From Cyanobacteria bacterium UBA9579 (GTDB taxonomy: Bacteria; Cyanobacteriota; Vampirovibrionia; Gastranaerophilales; UBA9579), in the NCBI GenBank assembly GCA_003499585.1, contig DNSU01000010.1:1-9492 (forward strand): 9,492 nt of DNA, given 5' to 3'. The translations under genes and the position numbers were made by a program. Positions 1 to 7,586 of this stretch are shown here, piece by piece. Each line of letters starts with the position of its first letter. Within the stretch, counting starts at the first letter, position 1. The notes beneath the pieces were generated by a model. It saw only the letters and a list, made by a program, of their open reading frames with translations. It did no database searches and was not told the origin of the DNA.

Positions 1-1172
1 CATAAATTACTGTCAATATTATGTTTGTTGACTTTGGCAACAGCATCCAAAGGGACTTTAATTGTTTTTGGAAAAGCATCAATCAGATCAGCAGCTCTAG
101 AGTTATCAATTGCCAGCTTTAAATCCAGAATTTTGTTCTTTGATTTGAATTTTGAAACTTTGCCGTCCAGTTTTACTCTGGATTTTTTACTTATTAAGCT
201 AAATTTATCTAATATCAAATCATCATTGAATTTACCTTTTGCATAAACATTTGCAGGATTTGCAATATTTAAAATCTCGCCTTTATCTGATCTAGCGGCA
301 TATAAATCAGATATTAGCGCTTTTATCATAAAATCACTTGTTTTAAATCTTGATTTAGTTAGATTTATATCAAAGTCAAAACTGAGCATACCTTTAAGGT
401 TCGAGTATTTAGCAGAGACATATTTGTTTATATAGACAAGATATAGACCGGGATTCAAGTTCTGGATTCTACCTTTTATTGAAGCGTTATTCTCTGCAAG
501 GCCTCCTTTTTTAATGGGGAGTTTGCTGGAATATTCAATATCAAAGAGGGTATTAGGCTTTTTAAGTGTGACAATTTGACCTTTTGCATTTATCTGCATA
601 AATTTATCAGGGTTAAACTTAGATATTCTAACTTCTTCTCCAACAATTATATGCTTTTTTTCAGGTTTTATAAATTCATCATTAAAGTACACCTGATAAT
701 TATTTGCTATAATTCTGGTTCCCTTCAAAATCGGTTTGAATTTTGAAGGCTTATCAGACTTTTTGGGAATTAATTGTTCAATATCAAACTTACCATCAAT
801 GGATCTGTTAAGATGAGCTATAGGATTATACGTTTGAATCTCACGTATAACAACTTTATTGCGCAAAAAAGGCAGCATAGATAATTCTACAGAAGTATGT
901 CCCGTTGAAATAAACTCAGAATTATCCTTATGCTTTATATCAACACTGCTAATATGTAATTTAACGCCCAAGTTCCAGGTTACAGAAGTATCGAGCTTTC
1001 CAAGTCTTACTGGAACCTCAAATGTTTCTTTTACAGCTTGTTCTATTTGGGATCTGTGTTTTTCAATGCTTATCAATTTTGGAATAAGTCTGAAATACAA
1101 AGTAGCAATACTAACAAATAGTATTGTTAATGCTAATATTATTACTCTTCTTTTATTCAGTCTCACTGACAT
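1..1172 (-). CDS. AsmA-like envelope protein, 3' end outside window
   Basis: A minus-strand reading frame of 390 codons stays open from an ATG at 1172 to the window edge. A TAA in frame directly before that ATG makes it the most upstream possible start; no clear ribosome binding site precedes it. The protein begins with a short basic segment (RLNKRR), then one hydrophobic helix (about residues 9-27), so it is probably anchored in the inner membrane by its N terminus with the rest in the periplasm. Residues about 35-140 resemble the AsmA N-terminal module: a helix with a 'VPVRLGKLDTS' segment, short beta strands, a 'MLPFLRNKVVIREIQTYNP' segment and 'NRSIDGKFDIEQL'. The remainder is repetitive beta-strand sequence of alternating Lys/Asp/Asn and Ile/Leu/Phe, as in the AsmA/TamB/YhdP group, whose members are thought to bridge the periplasm and move phospholipids. 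The total length and C terminus cannot be seen. The family call rests on pattern only; the exact subfamily is uncertain. Confidence 0.72.
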   Translation of the reverse strand, partial: MSVRLNKRRVIILALTILFVSIATLYFRLIPKLISIEKHRSQIEQAVKETFEVPVRLGKLDTSVTWNLGVKLHISSVDIKHKDNSEFISTGHTSVELSMLPFLRNKVVIREIQTYNPIAHLNRSIDGKFDIEQLIPKKSDKPSKFKPILKGTRIIANNYQVYFNDEFIKPEKKHIIVGEEVRISKFNPDKFMQINAKGQIVTLKKPNTLFDIEYSSKLPIKKGGLAENNASIKGRIQNLNPGLYLVYINKYVSAKYSNLKGMLSFDFDINLTKSRFKTSDFMIKALISDLYAARSDKGEILNIANPANVYAKGKFNDDLILDKFSLISKKSRVKLDGKVSKFKSKNKILDLKLAIDNSRAADLIDAFPKTIKVPLDAVAKVNKHNIDSNL

Positions 1173-1211
1173 TTATATTAAGGCTCAAATTGCAATCTCT
1201 TACTAATCTAG

Positions 1212-1217
1212 ATTATA
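1212..1217 (-). promoter_or_regulatory. Candidate -10 box for the AsmA-like gene
   Basis: The minus strand reads a perfect TATAAT here, which would start transcription near 1205 and give a leader of about 33 bases before the ATG at 1172. No good -35 hexamer sits 16-18 bases upstream. In such AT-rich DNA TATAAT is common by chance, so this is tentative. Confidence 0.3.
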
Positions 1218-1241
1218 GTACATTATTTACTGGTATTATTA

Positions 1242-1254
1242 TGGCATATTGCCA
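1242..1254. promoter_or_regulatory. Small perfect dyad, possible operator
   Basis: TGGCA-TAT-TGCCA is a perfect 5-base inverted repeat with a 3-base centre, and it stands out for its G/C content in AT-rich surroundings. It lies 24 bases upstream of the candidate -10 box of the AsmA-like gene, where an activator or repressor could bind. No regulator family is identified. Confidence 0.2.
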
Positions 1255-1394
1255 AATTGGTTCCTATTGCAGGCAGATCAAATTAAAACACTGAAATTAT
1301 TCGAACTTAATAGTTTGAAATAATTCTTATTTACTAACTTGATTATTATTTTTACTCAAAATTAGCATCATATTAACACTATTATGCAAAATTA

Positions 1395-1458
1395 ATGGTC
1401 AAAACAAAAGCTAATTTATATTTTAAATTATATTGTAATTATTTAAATATATAAATTA
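1395..1458 (-). terminator. Candidate A/T-only terminator of the PBP gene
   Basis: Arms at 1412-1428 and 1441-1458 pair over 17 bases with a single bulged base at 1448 and a 12-base loop. The arms contain only A and T. On the minus strand the stem is followed at once by a T-rich run (CTTTTGTTTTG, 1411-1401). It starts 34 bases after the PBP stop codon. The stem-plus-T-run layout matches an intrinsic terminator, but the stem has no G-C pairs and AT palindromes arise by chance in such DNA. Confidence 0.35.
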
Positions 1459-1492
1459 ATACATTTACTTACCCTAACCGGGTTCATTTTAA

Positions 1493-3817
1493 TTATTCAG
1501 GAGGTCTTAAATATTCCTGAACCCTGTTATCCGTATTAACCTGTTTTGGTCTTAGCTTAGGCCCTGAATTTTGAGAATCAAGCGTAGTTTCCTGCCTTGG
1601 TGCAGTTGGAACAGGGGCAAGATTCTGCTGAGCGGACCTCTCTTTTGGCTGTACGGGAGCATAATTATATTTAGGATTATCTTTTTGCTGATATCTATGT
1701 TGTGGCTTGGCTTCTACTGCCTTTTGCTTAGTCTTCTTAGGTATTTCTGGCCGATTATCAAGCTCAAAGTTATTATTTGCCTCAATTTTATTTTCTGGTT
1801 TTATTTTTTCTTTATCTTTAGATTTTTCTTTTTTCTTATTTTCACTCTTAGGATCTTTTTTCTTAGGGTTTTTTAAGGATACTTGTTTATCTTTATCATT
1901 TTTATCAGGTTTCACTACTGAATCTTCCGGCTTGGTAAAATATCTTGGAGGAATTTTCTTTACATTATAATATTCCTGACTAAATGCCCCCCATAATTGT
2001 GCGCAATTACTGCTAAACACACCATGGAGAGGAGTATTTTGATCATTTCCCATCCATATCACCGTTGCAGTATCGGGAGTATATCCCGAAAACCATATGT
2101 CTCTGACATCATCAGTTGTACCTGTCTTGCCTGCAACATTTCTGCCCTTGAGTATAGCGAATTTTCCAGTGCCTTTTTCAACTACATCAACTAATATAGA
2201 GTTTAGCTGTGCAACAAAATTTGGACTTACAACTCTGATCAGATCGGGTTCGTGGGCTTCCAGTATGTTATTATCACTATCTTCAATTTTTCTAATAATA
2301 GTAGGTTCTATATATACCCCATCTCTGGCCAGAGTAGAATATACTGTTGCCATTTCCAGGGGTGATACTCCTGTTGAACCTAGAGCAATTGAGAAATTTC
2401 TATTGATACTGCTTTTTATTCCCAATAATCTTGCAGTTTCTATGATAGAGTCCACGCCAACTTTCAGAGCAACTCGAACAGTAGGAGTGTTTCTTGATAG
2501 TGTTAAAGCTTTTCTGACAGTCATTTTCCCCATATATTTGCCATCCCAGTTATGAGGAGACCAGATATTCCAGCCTGTATTAAATGAAATAGGTGCATCA
2601 ACAATAGGACTCTGAGGGGTTATCTTGCCTAATCTAAGCCCGGTTAAATATACAACAGGTTTAAAGGATGACCCTGCTGCCCGTTTAGAAAAGGCAGCCC
2701 TGTTAAAGTTGCTTTTGCTATAGTCAACGCCGCCAACTAATGCCTGAATGTATCCATTATCGACATTTATTGATACTAGAGCTCCCTGACTTACTCCAGA
2801 ACCTTTAGGAATTGACTTAATCCCTTCATTTATTGTTTTTTCTGCGATTTCCTGAACCTCTGGATCGAGTGTAGTGTAAACCTTTAATCCGCCTCTTCTT
2901 ACTACATCTTCACCGTATGTTTGCCTTAAGACATATGACACATAGTCGATAAAATATGGATATTTAGAATAACTTTGTTTTGGCGAAGCCAGTTTTATCG
3001 GTTGTTTTTCTGCTTCAAGTCTCTGATTATGAGTTATATAACCGTAATGTTCCATTCTTTCAAGAGCAAGTTTCTGCCTGATCTTTGCTCCTTCAAAGTT
3101 TCTATATGGCGAATATCCCTCAGGAGCTTTAATTAACCCGGCTAATAATGCTGATTCTGCAAGATTTAATTTGCTGGCAGACTTCTTAAAATATCTTCTT
3201 GCAGCTTTTTCCGCCCCATAAGACAAATTTCCCCAATAAATCTGGTTTAAATACATTTCCAGTATTTTGTCTTTAGTGAAATTTTTTTCTACTCTAATGG
3301 CTAAAATTGCTTCTATAAGTTTTCTTTTAATAGATCTTTCAGGAGTAAGAAAAGAGTTTTTCACCAGCTGCTGAGTTAGAGTACTACCGCCTTGAATAGT
3401 ATCCCCACTAAAGTTATTAAATCCTGCCCTGACAGTTCCAATTAAATCTATCCCTTTATGTGAATAAAACCTGTTATCCTCAACTGCGATAACAGCTCTT
3501 TGAAGATCAGGAGATATTTTATCAAGTGAGACCAGAACCCTATCTTCATCACCATGGATATTTGCAATAAGTTTATCATTTATATCATAGATTTGCGTAG
3601 TTTGATCAGGTTTATGTGCTTTTAGCAGTTCAGCATCAGGCAATTCATTTGCAAGTTGCAGTGTTTTAAAAGTAATAGTTGCAGATACAGAAAAAATAAA
3701 CGCAAACGCAATTCCAAGCACTAATAATACCAGTGTACGGATTAATTGTTTTCTCTCTAATTCTGTCTGTGTAGGAATATCAATAATTGAAAACTTATCT
3801 ATCCGCCTTTTATTCAT
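1493..3817 (-). CDS. Bifunctional class A penicillin-binding protein (PBP1A type)
   Basis: It polymerises lipid II into glycan strands and cross-links peptidoglycan in the periplasm. The 774-residue protein has a basic cytoplasmic start, one membrane helix (about 27-50), a GT51 glycosyltransferase domain and a transpeptidase domain. GT51 landmarks are EDNRFYSHKG (113-122, catalytic Glu113), GGSTLTQQLVKN (143-154) and the RVEKNF...EMYLNQIYWG region (175-196). Transpeptidase landmarks are SSFK (383-386, nucleophile Ser383), SRN (441-443) and KTG (564-566). All catalytic motifs are intact. Residues about 630-774 form a low-complexity tail: Lys/Asp/Glu-rich first, then Pro/Gln/Arg-rich. I chose the ATG at 3817 because GGGGAG lies 10 bases before it; an in-frame ATG at 3856 would add 13 residues but has no such site. 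The upstream neighbour is glyS and the downstream one an AsmA-like gene, all on the same strand. The family call is secure; the choice among mrcA/ponA-type names is not. Confidence 0.96.
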   Translation of the reverse strand: MNKRRIDKFSIIDIPTQTELERKQLIRTLVLLVLGIAFAFIFSVSATITFKTLQLANELPDAELLKAHKPDQTTQIYDINDKLIANIHGDEDRVLVSLDKISPDLQRAVIAVEDNRFYSHKGIDLIGTVRAGFNNFSGDTIQGGSTLTQQLVKNSFLTPERSIKRKLIEAILAIRVEKNFTKDKILEMYLNQIYWGNLSYGAEKAARRYFKKSASKLNLAESALLAGLIKAPEGYSPYRNFEGAKIRQKLALERMEHYGYITHNQRLEAEKQPIKLASPKQSYSKYPYFIDYVSYVLRQTYGEDVVRRGGLKVYTTLDPEVQEIAEKTINEGIKSIPKGSGVSQGALVSINVDNGYIQALVGGVDYSKSNFNRAAFSKRAAGSSFKPVVYLTGLRLGKITPQSPIVDAPISFNTGWNIWSPHNWDGKYMGKMTVRKALTLSRNTPTVRVALKVGVDSIIETARLLGIKSSINRNFSIALGSTGVSPLEMATVYSTLARDGVYIEPTIIRKIEDSDNNILEAHEPDLIRVVSPNFVAQLNSILVDVVEKGTGKFAILKGRNVAGKTGTTDDVRDIWFSGYTPDTATVIWMGNDQNTPLHGVFSSNCAQLWGAFSQEYYNVKKIPPRYFTKPEDSVVKPDKNDKDKQVSLKNPKKKDPKSENKKKEKSKDKEKIKPENKIEANNNFELDNRPEIPKKTKQKAVEAKPQHRYQQKDNPKYNYAPVQPKERSAQQNLAPVPTAPRQETTLDSQNSGPKLRPKQVNTDNRVQEYLRPPE

Positions 3818-3943
3818 AAGATGCGGACTCCCCTTTTTTAAACAACCCCATCTCATACAAGTTCATTTACTTAATCAATACAAAGCCTGATATTTTATAG
3901 CTAAATACACATAACAGGCATATTTATTGCAATCTAATATGTC

Positions 3944-3963
3944 AGCCTCAAACAAACGAGGCT
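3944..3963 (-). terminator. Hairpin after glyS, probable terminator
   Basis: AGCCTC (3944-3949) and GAGGCT (3958-3963) form a perfect 6-base stem around an 8-base loop, with four G-C pairs in otherwise AT-rich DNA. It begins 35 bases after the glyS stop and ends 126 bases before the PBP start. The expected T run is missing: the minus strand continues GACATATTAG. It could be a weak or attenuating terminator, or a processing or stability hairpin. Confidence 0.42.
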
Positions 3964-3998
3964 ATTTCATAAATATATTGTCCTTATTTCTTAAAATA

Positions 3999-6056
3999 TT
4001 AGGCTACTATTTTGTTAAAGTCTGCCAGTTTCAGAAACTTTTCTCTCATGTTGCCCAATAGTGATAATCTGTTTTGACGAATATCCATATTAGGATCCAT
4101 TACAAGAACTTCATCAAAAAATTTCTCAATTACCGGAATACATGCCTCAAGTTTTGAAACCAACTCGTTATAATCAAGATTATCTTCATTTATGCTTTTT
4201 ACGCAATTCCACAATTGACTTTCAATATCCTGTACAAATAGACTAGGATCAGGTGTGGGATTAAACTGTTCAGATTTAATGATTCTATGAATTCTGTTTG
4301 CTGCATCATGAAACAGATTATAATTTTCTTTTTGAACAAGTTTAGATAGTACTTCCACACGTTTTATAAGATCTTTTAGATCAGCTAAAGGATCTTTGGT
4401 GCTTAATGCAGCTTCAACCACGTCATATTTATAACTTTCAGTTAGATAAATTCTTAATCTCTGAATAATAAATTCTCTTATCTCTTGAATTAAAAGTTCT
4501 TTATTTTCAATTTTGACAGGCTGGATAGAAACCGCATTTTCAATAACCTTAGATAAATTAAGGTTTATATCTTTATTCATTATAGTAAGAACTATTCCTA
4601 AAGCGGCTCTTCTTAACCCTAAAGGATCAGCAGAGCCTGTAGGAATCTTTCCTAATGCAAATACTCCTGCAATTGTATCAATCTTATCTGATATACCGGC
4701 TATTTGTCCTGTTATACTATTAGCCAGTTCACCTTCAGCAGATACAGGCATATAGTGTTCTCTAATTCCAGTAGAAACCTCTTCACTCTCCCCATCAAGT
4801 CTGGCATAATCAGAACCGATTACACCCTGTAACTCGGTAAACTCCCTTACCAGCGAGGTCACAAGATCAGCCTTGGATAAAAGTGTCGTTTTTTCAATAT
4901 TATCTACAGCAGCTTTATCCAGATTCAGCTCTTCACTAATAAAGTAAGAAATTTCTCTCATTCTGCTCACCTTATCATAGATAGTTCCAAGTCCTTTTTG
5001 AAACGTAACACCTTTTAAGTCTTCAACTCTGGATTCAAGAGTTCTCCTTGTATCTTCCGTATAGAAGAAGATAGCATCATCAAGTCTTGCTTTTAGTACT
5101 CTTTCATTACCTCTTTTGATATTTTCAAGAGCTGAAGGCTCGTTAGTGTTAGCCATAGTAATAAAGTGATTTAATAATTGACCATTAGTGTCAAATACAG
5201 GGAAATATCTCTGATGCGCAGCCATAACAGTAACAATTACATCTTTTGGTATAACAAGATATTTTTTATCAAAGCTTCCAAGACTCGGATATGGCCATTC
5301 AACAATATATGTAACTTCATCTACCAACTCAGGATTTAGATGCACATTTCCATTAACGGATTTAGCTATATCACTTGCCTGTTTCATTACTTCTTCACGA
5401 CGTTTTGCAGGATCAACAATCACATGAGCTTTATATAAGTCTTCGGCATAAGTATCAGGAGAATTTATTTGAACTTCTTTTTCTCCATAGAATCTATGTC
5501 CTCTTGAACATCTTGTTGATTCAACATCAGCAATTCTGATTTTTACTTCTTCCTGATTCATTAATGATACTATCCATCTGATTGGACGAGAAAATTTAAC
5601 CTCAAGATCTGCCCATCTCATAAAGTGAGAGCCCTGTAGCTTTAGTACAATATTAGGAACAAGATCTTTTAATACTTCAGCAGTTTTTCTGCCTTCTTCT
5701 TTGACTTTTGCAAAGACATACTCAACATTGCCAACGGATTCTTTATATAAATTTTCAGGATTAACATTTTGTTTTTTAGCAAACCCAAGTCCTGCTTGAG
5801 TAAGATTGCCATTTTCATCAAAAGCAACTTTGGCAGGAGGTCCTTTCATAACTTGTTCAAAAGTTGGCTGTGATTCTGCTATATCTTCAACAATTACAGC
5901 AAGTCGTCTTGGAGTGCCATAGATTGTTATGTTTTTATAAGAAATTCTATTTTCTTCAAAAGCTTTCGAGCAACACTCTTTTAACTGCTCCATAGCAGAT
6001 GGAATAAACTTATATGGTAATTCTTCCGTTCCAATTTCTAATAAATAATTTGCCAC
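3999..6056 (-). CDS. glyS: Glycyl-tRNA synthetase beta subunit
   Basis: This is the beta chain of the alpha2-beta2 bacterial glycyl-tRNA synthetase, which charges tRNA-Gly in the cytoplasm; beta supplies most tRNA contacts and alpha (GlyQ) the class II active site. The 685 residues are close to the family's usual length. Landmarks run through the whole chain: LLEIGTEELP (5-14), GTPRRL (47-52), KGPP (71-74), RPIRW (157-161), RGHRF (185-189), EWP (253-255), QRYFPV (282-287), NERVLKARLDDAIFFY (317-332), TFQKGLGT (351-358), the KADLVT...EFTELQG region (395-411) and GSADPLGLRR (474-483). The start is GTG at 6056, giving the expected family N terminus, with GGAAAGG 8 bases upstream. glyQ is not next to it: the gene on the upstream side is divergent and unrelated, so alpha must be encoded elsewhere. 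No frameshift or truncation is visible. Confidence 0.98.
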   Translation of the reverse strand: MANYLLEIGTEELPYKFIPSAMEQLKECCSKAFEENRISYKNITIYGTPRRLAVIVEDIAESQPTFEQVMKGPPAKVAFDENGNLTQAGLGFAKKQNVNPENLYKESVGNVEYVFAKVKEEGRKTAEVLKDLVPNIVLKLQGSHFMRWADLEVKFSRPIRWIVSLMNQEEVKIRIADVESTRCSRGHRFYGEKEVQINSPDTYAEDLYKAHVIVDPAKRREEVMKQASDIAKSVNGNVHLNPELVDEVTYIVEWPYPSLGSFDKKYLVIPKDVIVTVMAAHQRYFPVFDTNGQLLNHFITMANTNEPSALENIKRGNERVLKARLDDAIFFYTEDTRRTLESRVEDLKGVTFQKGLGTIYDKVSRMREISYFISEELNLDKAAVDNIEKTTLLSKADLVTSLVREFTELQGVIGSDYARLDGESEEVSTGIREHYMPVSAEGELANSITGQIAGISDKIDTIAGVFALGKIPTGSADPLGLRRAALGIVLTIMNKDINLNLSKVIENAVSIQPVKIENKELLIQEIREFIIQRLRIYLTESYKYDVVEAALSTKDPLADLKDLIKRVEVLSKLVQKENYNLFHDAANRIHRIIKSEQFNPTPDPSLFVQDIESQLWNCVKSINEDNLDYNELVSKLEACIPVIEKFFDEVLVMDPNMDIRQNRLSLLGNMREKFLKLADFNKIVA

Positions 6057-6234
6057 AGCTTTAACCTTTCCAGATTTTCTACGATTTCTCTTGTTTAAAT
6101 TTATATAAGTTAGAGATTATAATTATTATATTATTTTAAATTATAAAAAATTAATACTAAAAATGTAAGTAAATATTATGAATTTAAATAATATGATAGA
6201 ATCTTTAAATAAAAAGATTATCGAAGGGGCAAAG
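6057..6234. promoter_or_regulatory. Divergent promoter region, glyS versus lipoprotein-lgt operon
   Basis: Both flanking genes read outward from these 178 bases, so promoters for both directions must lie here. The palindrome ATTATAAT at 6116-6123 gives a TATAAT on each strand (6118-6123 plus, 6121-6116 minus), and a second minus-strand TATAAT occurs at 6130-6125. No convincing -35 hexamer is placed 16-18 bases from any of them, so the exact start sites cannot be fixed from sequence. A leader of about 105 bases would precede the lipoprotein start if the plus-strand box is used. Confidence 0.4.
6224..6229 (+). promoter_or_regulatory. Ribosome binding site that fixes the lipoprotein start
   Basis: AAGGGG lies 5 bases before the ATG at 6235. 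The upstream in-frame ATG at 6178 has only AT-rich sequence before it. The choice also places the signal peptide directly at the N terminus, as expected for a lipoprotein. Confidence 0.75.
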
Positions 6235-6783
6235 ATGACTCAGCATAGATTTAAACTTTTTTCCTTAATAATTCTATCCGCAATATTTCTTACTTCCTGT
6301 TCAAATCTTGATATTCAGACTCTTAATCTAAGGGCTAAAGCTCTTATAGACAGTGGCGATATTGATGGGGCTATAGGAAGATTAGAATCAATAAACGACT
6401 TAAACCCTAATTTCCCCCAAACTCATTATAATCTAGGGATTGCTTATAATAAAAAAGGTGAATTTGATAAAGCAATAAAATTTCTGAATGAAGCTACCAA
6501 ACTAAATCCAAAATTTGCTGATGCTTACTATTCACTAGCAGTGATATATGAAAATATGGCATTGACTATTATTGAAGAATCCAGTAAGGAAAAGAAATTA
6601 GCGATTGATTCTGTCACTAAGATACTGGAAAACCTTAAATATTCTCAGGAATCATACGCTAAATACCTTACTCTGACACAAAATTCATCTGAAAAAGAAA
6701 GTATCCAAGTAAAACTGGAAAGTTTAAATAATGATATAAGTAAATATCAGGATATATTTATAGAAAATTCTGCTGAACAGTAA
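6235..6783 (+). CDS. TPR-repeat lipoprotein
   Basis: The 182-residue product begins with a lipoprotein signal peptide: MTQHRFK, a hydrophobic stretch (8-19) and lipobox LTSC with Cys22 as the lipidation site. The residues after it are Ser-Asn-Leu, with no Asp at +2, so an outer-membrane location is possible if the Gram-negative sorting rule applies. Residues about 30-93 hold two good tetratricopeptide repeats, with the 'NLGIAYNKKGEFDKAIKFLNEATKLNP' pattern in the second, and a third, interrupted one starts at about 96. The rest is Lys/Glu/Ser-rich and probably helical. TPRs bind proteins or peptides, so a scaffold or assembly role in the periplasm is reasonable, but the partner is unknown. 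It is 8 bases upstream of lgt, which encodes the enzyme that would lipidate it. An extended start at 6178 would bury the signal peptide 19 residues in and is disfavoured. Confidence 0.85.
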   Translation: MTQHRFKLFSLIILSAIFLTSCSNLDIQTLNLRAKALIDSGDIDGAIGRLESINDLNPNFPQTHYNLGIAYNKKGEFDKAIKFLNEATKLNPKFADAYYSLAVIYENMALTIIEESSKEKKLAIDSVTKILENLKYSQESYAKYLTLTQNSSEKESIQVKLESLNNDISKYQDIFIENSAEQ

Positions 6784-6791
6784 GGAAAATT

Positions 6792-7586
6792 ATGATATTA
6801 AGATCACTGGGCCCTATCGCATTTGAAGTCGGGCCACTTGAAATTCGATGGTATGGAATAATAATTGCTGTTGCCTTTATAGTAGGGTTATTAGTAGTAA
6901 CCAGAATTGCTAAAAGACAGAATGAAAATCCTGAACATATACTGGATCTTGCTACTTATCTATTAATTGGTGGTGTAATTTCTGCCAGATTATATTATGT
7001 AATTTTCAACTGGAGCTATTACTCTGCACATCTTAATGAAATTCTTGCAATATGGCAAGGAGGACTATCAATACATGGAGGCATTATAGGGGGCTTCATT
7101 ATACTGGCGGTTTATACTAAACTTCATAATTTATCGTTGTTTAAATATGCGGATTTATTGACTTATGGTGTAATATTAGGTCAGGCTATAGGTAGATGGG
7201 GAAATTTCTTTAATTCAGAAGCCTTTGGTGGGCCGACTAATTTGGCACTAAAACTATACATCCCCCCTGAGTCCAGACCAACAGGATATAGTGAGTGCGA
7301 ATATTTTCATCCGACTTTTCTGTATGAATCTGTATGGAATTTAATAGTATTTTTGTTGTTATATTTTGTAGTAAGAAAAATATTTAGAGGACAAAATGGT
7401 ACAATTTTATTTACATATTTGATATTGTATTCTCTGGGAAGATTTATTATTGAAAGCATAAGAATTGATAACATCTATTCAGTTTTTGGATTAGCTTTAG
7501 CCCAGTTTATGAGCATAATTTTAGTAATAATCGGTGTTATTGGATTGTATTATGTAACAAGAAATAAAAAACACACTGGACAGTAA
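6792..7586 (+). CDS. lgt: Prolipoprotein diacylglyceryl transferase
   Basis: Lgt moves a diacylglyceryl group from phosphatidylglycerol to the lipobox cysteine of prolipoproteins, the first step of lipoprotein maturation in the inner membrane. The 264-residue protein is rich in hydrophobic helices; family members are typically about 260-290 residues. Key positions correspond to those known as important in E. coli Lgt: Tyr21 in IRWYG, His95 in GGLSIHGG, Arg135 and Asn138 in GRWGNFFNSE, and Arg217 and Glu221 in GRFIIES. The HPTFLYES block (173-180) is also present. AAGGA lies 5 bases before the ATG. It follows the TPR lipoprotein after 8 bases and is followed by nrdR after 56, all on the same strand. 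Nothing is missing or broken. Confidence 0.97.
   Translation: MILRSLGPIAFEVGPLEIRWYGIIIAVAFIVGLLVVTRIAKRQNENPEHILDLATYLLIGGVISARLYYVIFNWSYYSAHLNEILAIWQGGLSIHGGIIGGFIILAVYTKLHNLSLFKYADLLTYGVILGQAIGRWGNFFNSEAFGGPTNLALKLYIPPESRPTGYSECEYFHPTFLYESVWNLIVFLLLYFVVRKIFRGQNGTILFTYLILYSLGRFIIESIRIDNIYSVFGLALAQFMSIILVIIGVIGLYYVTRNKKHTGQ

Larger units (their letters stand above)
1173..1492. other. Very AT-rich intergenic region between the PBP and AsmA-like genes
   Basis: This stretch of 320 bases has no plausible gene on either strand. Some segments are extremely AT-rich; 1381-1440 has 9 G/C in 60. In the direction of transcription (minus) it holds an A/T-only stem with a T-rich tail, an imperfect dyad at 1295-1325, a small perfect dyad at 1242-1254 and a TATAAT box at 1212-1217. 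The likely content is the end of the PBP transcript and the promoter of the AsmA-like gene. Confidence 0.7.

Noticed and set aside
25..1206. Plus-strand open frames at 25-246 and 859-1206
   Set aside because: Both are antisense to the AsmA-like frame, which is open for 390 codons with a membrane anchor and family-like sequence. The plus-strand products show no recognisable pattern.
1478..1490. ACCC-GGTTA-GGGT-like mini hairpin just after the PBP stop (minus strand)
   Set aside because: The stem is only 4 pairs and no T run follows, so it is too weak to call a terminator.
1571..2555. Plus-strand open frames opposite the PBP gene (1571-1876, 1707-1970, 1997-2194, 2097-2555)
   Set aside because: They lie entirely antisense to a strongly supported gene, give Phe/Leu/Ser-rich low-complexity products that mirror its Lys/Glu codons, and match no family.
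3818..3856. Upstream ATG at 3856 for the PBP gene
   Set aside because: There is no ribosome binding site before it, whereas GGGGAG precedes the ATG at 3817. The extra 13 residues look like a translated leader.
4513..4755. Plus-strand open frame inside glyS
   Set aside because: It is antisense to the conserved GSADPLGLRR part of glyS and is a mirror of that gene's codons.
1454..6177. Shared GTAAGTAAAT in the gaps near 1460 (minus) and 6165 (plus), with a similar AAGTAAATGA near 3865 (minus)
   Set aside because: The match is about 10 AT-rich bases with no common spacing to genes. It is expected by chance at this base composition.
6178..6234. Upstream ATG at 6178 for the TPR lipoprotein
   Set aside because: It would place 19 polar residues before the signal peptide and has no ribosome binding site; AAGGGG precedes the ATG at 6235.
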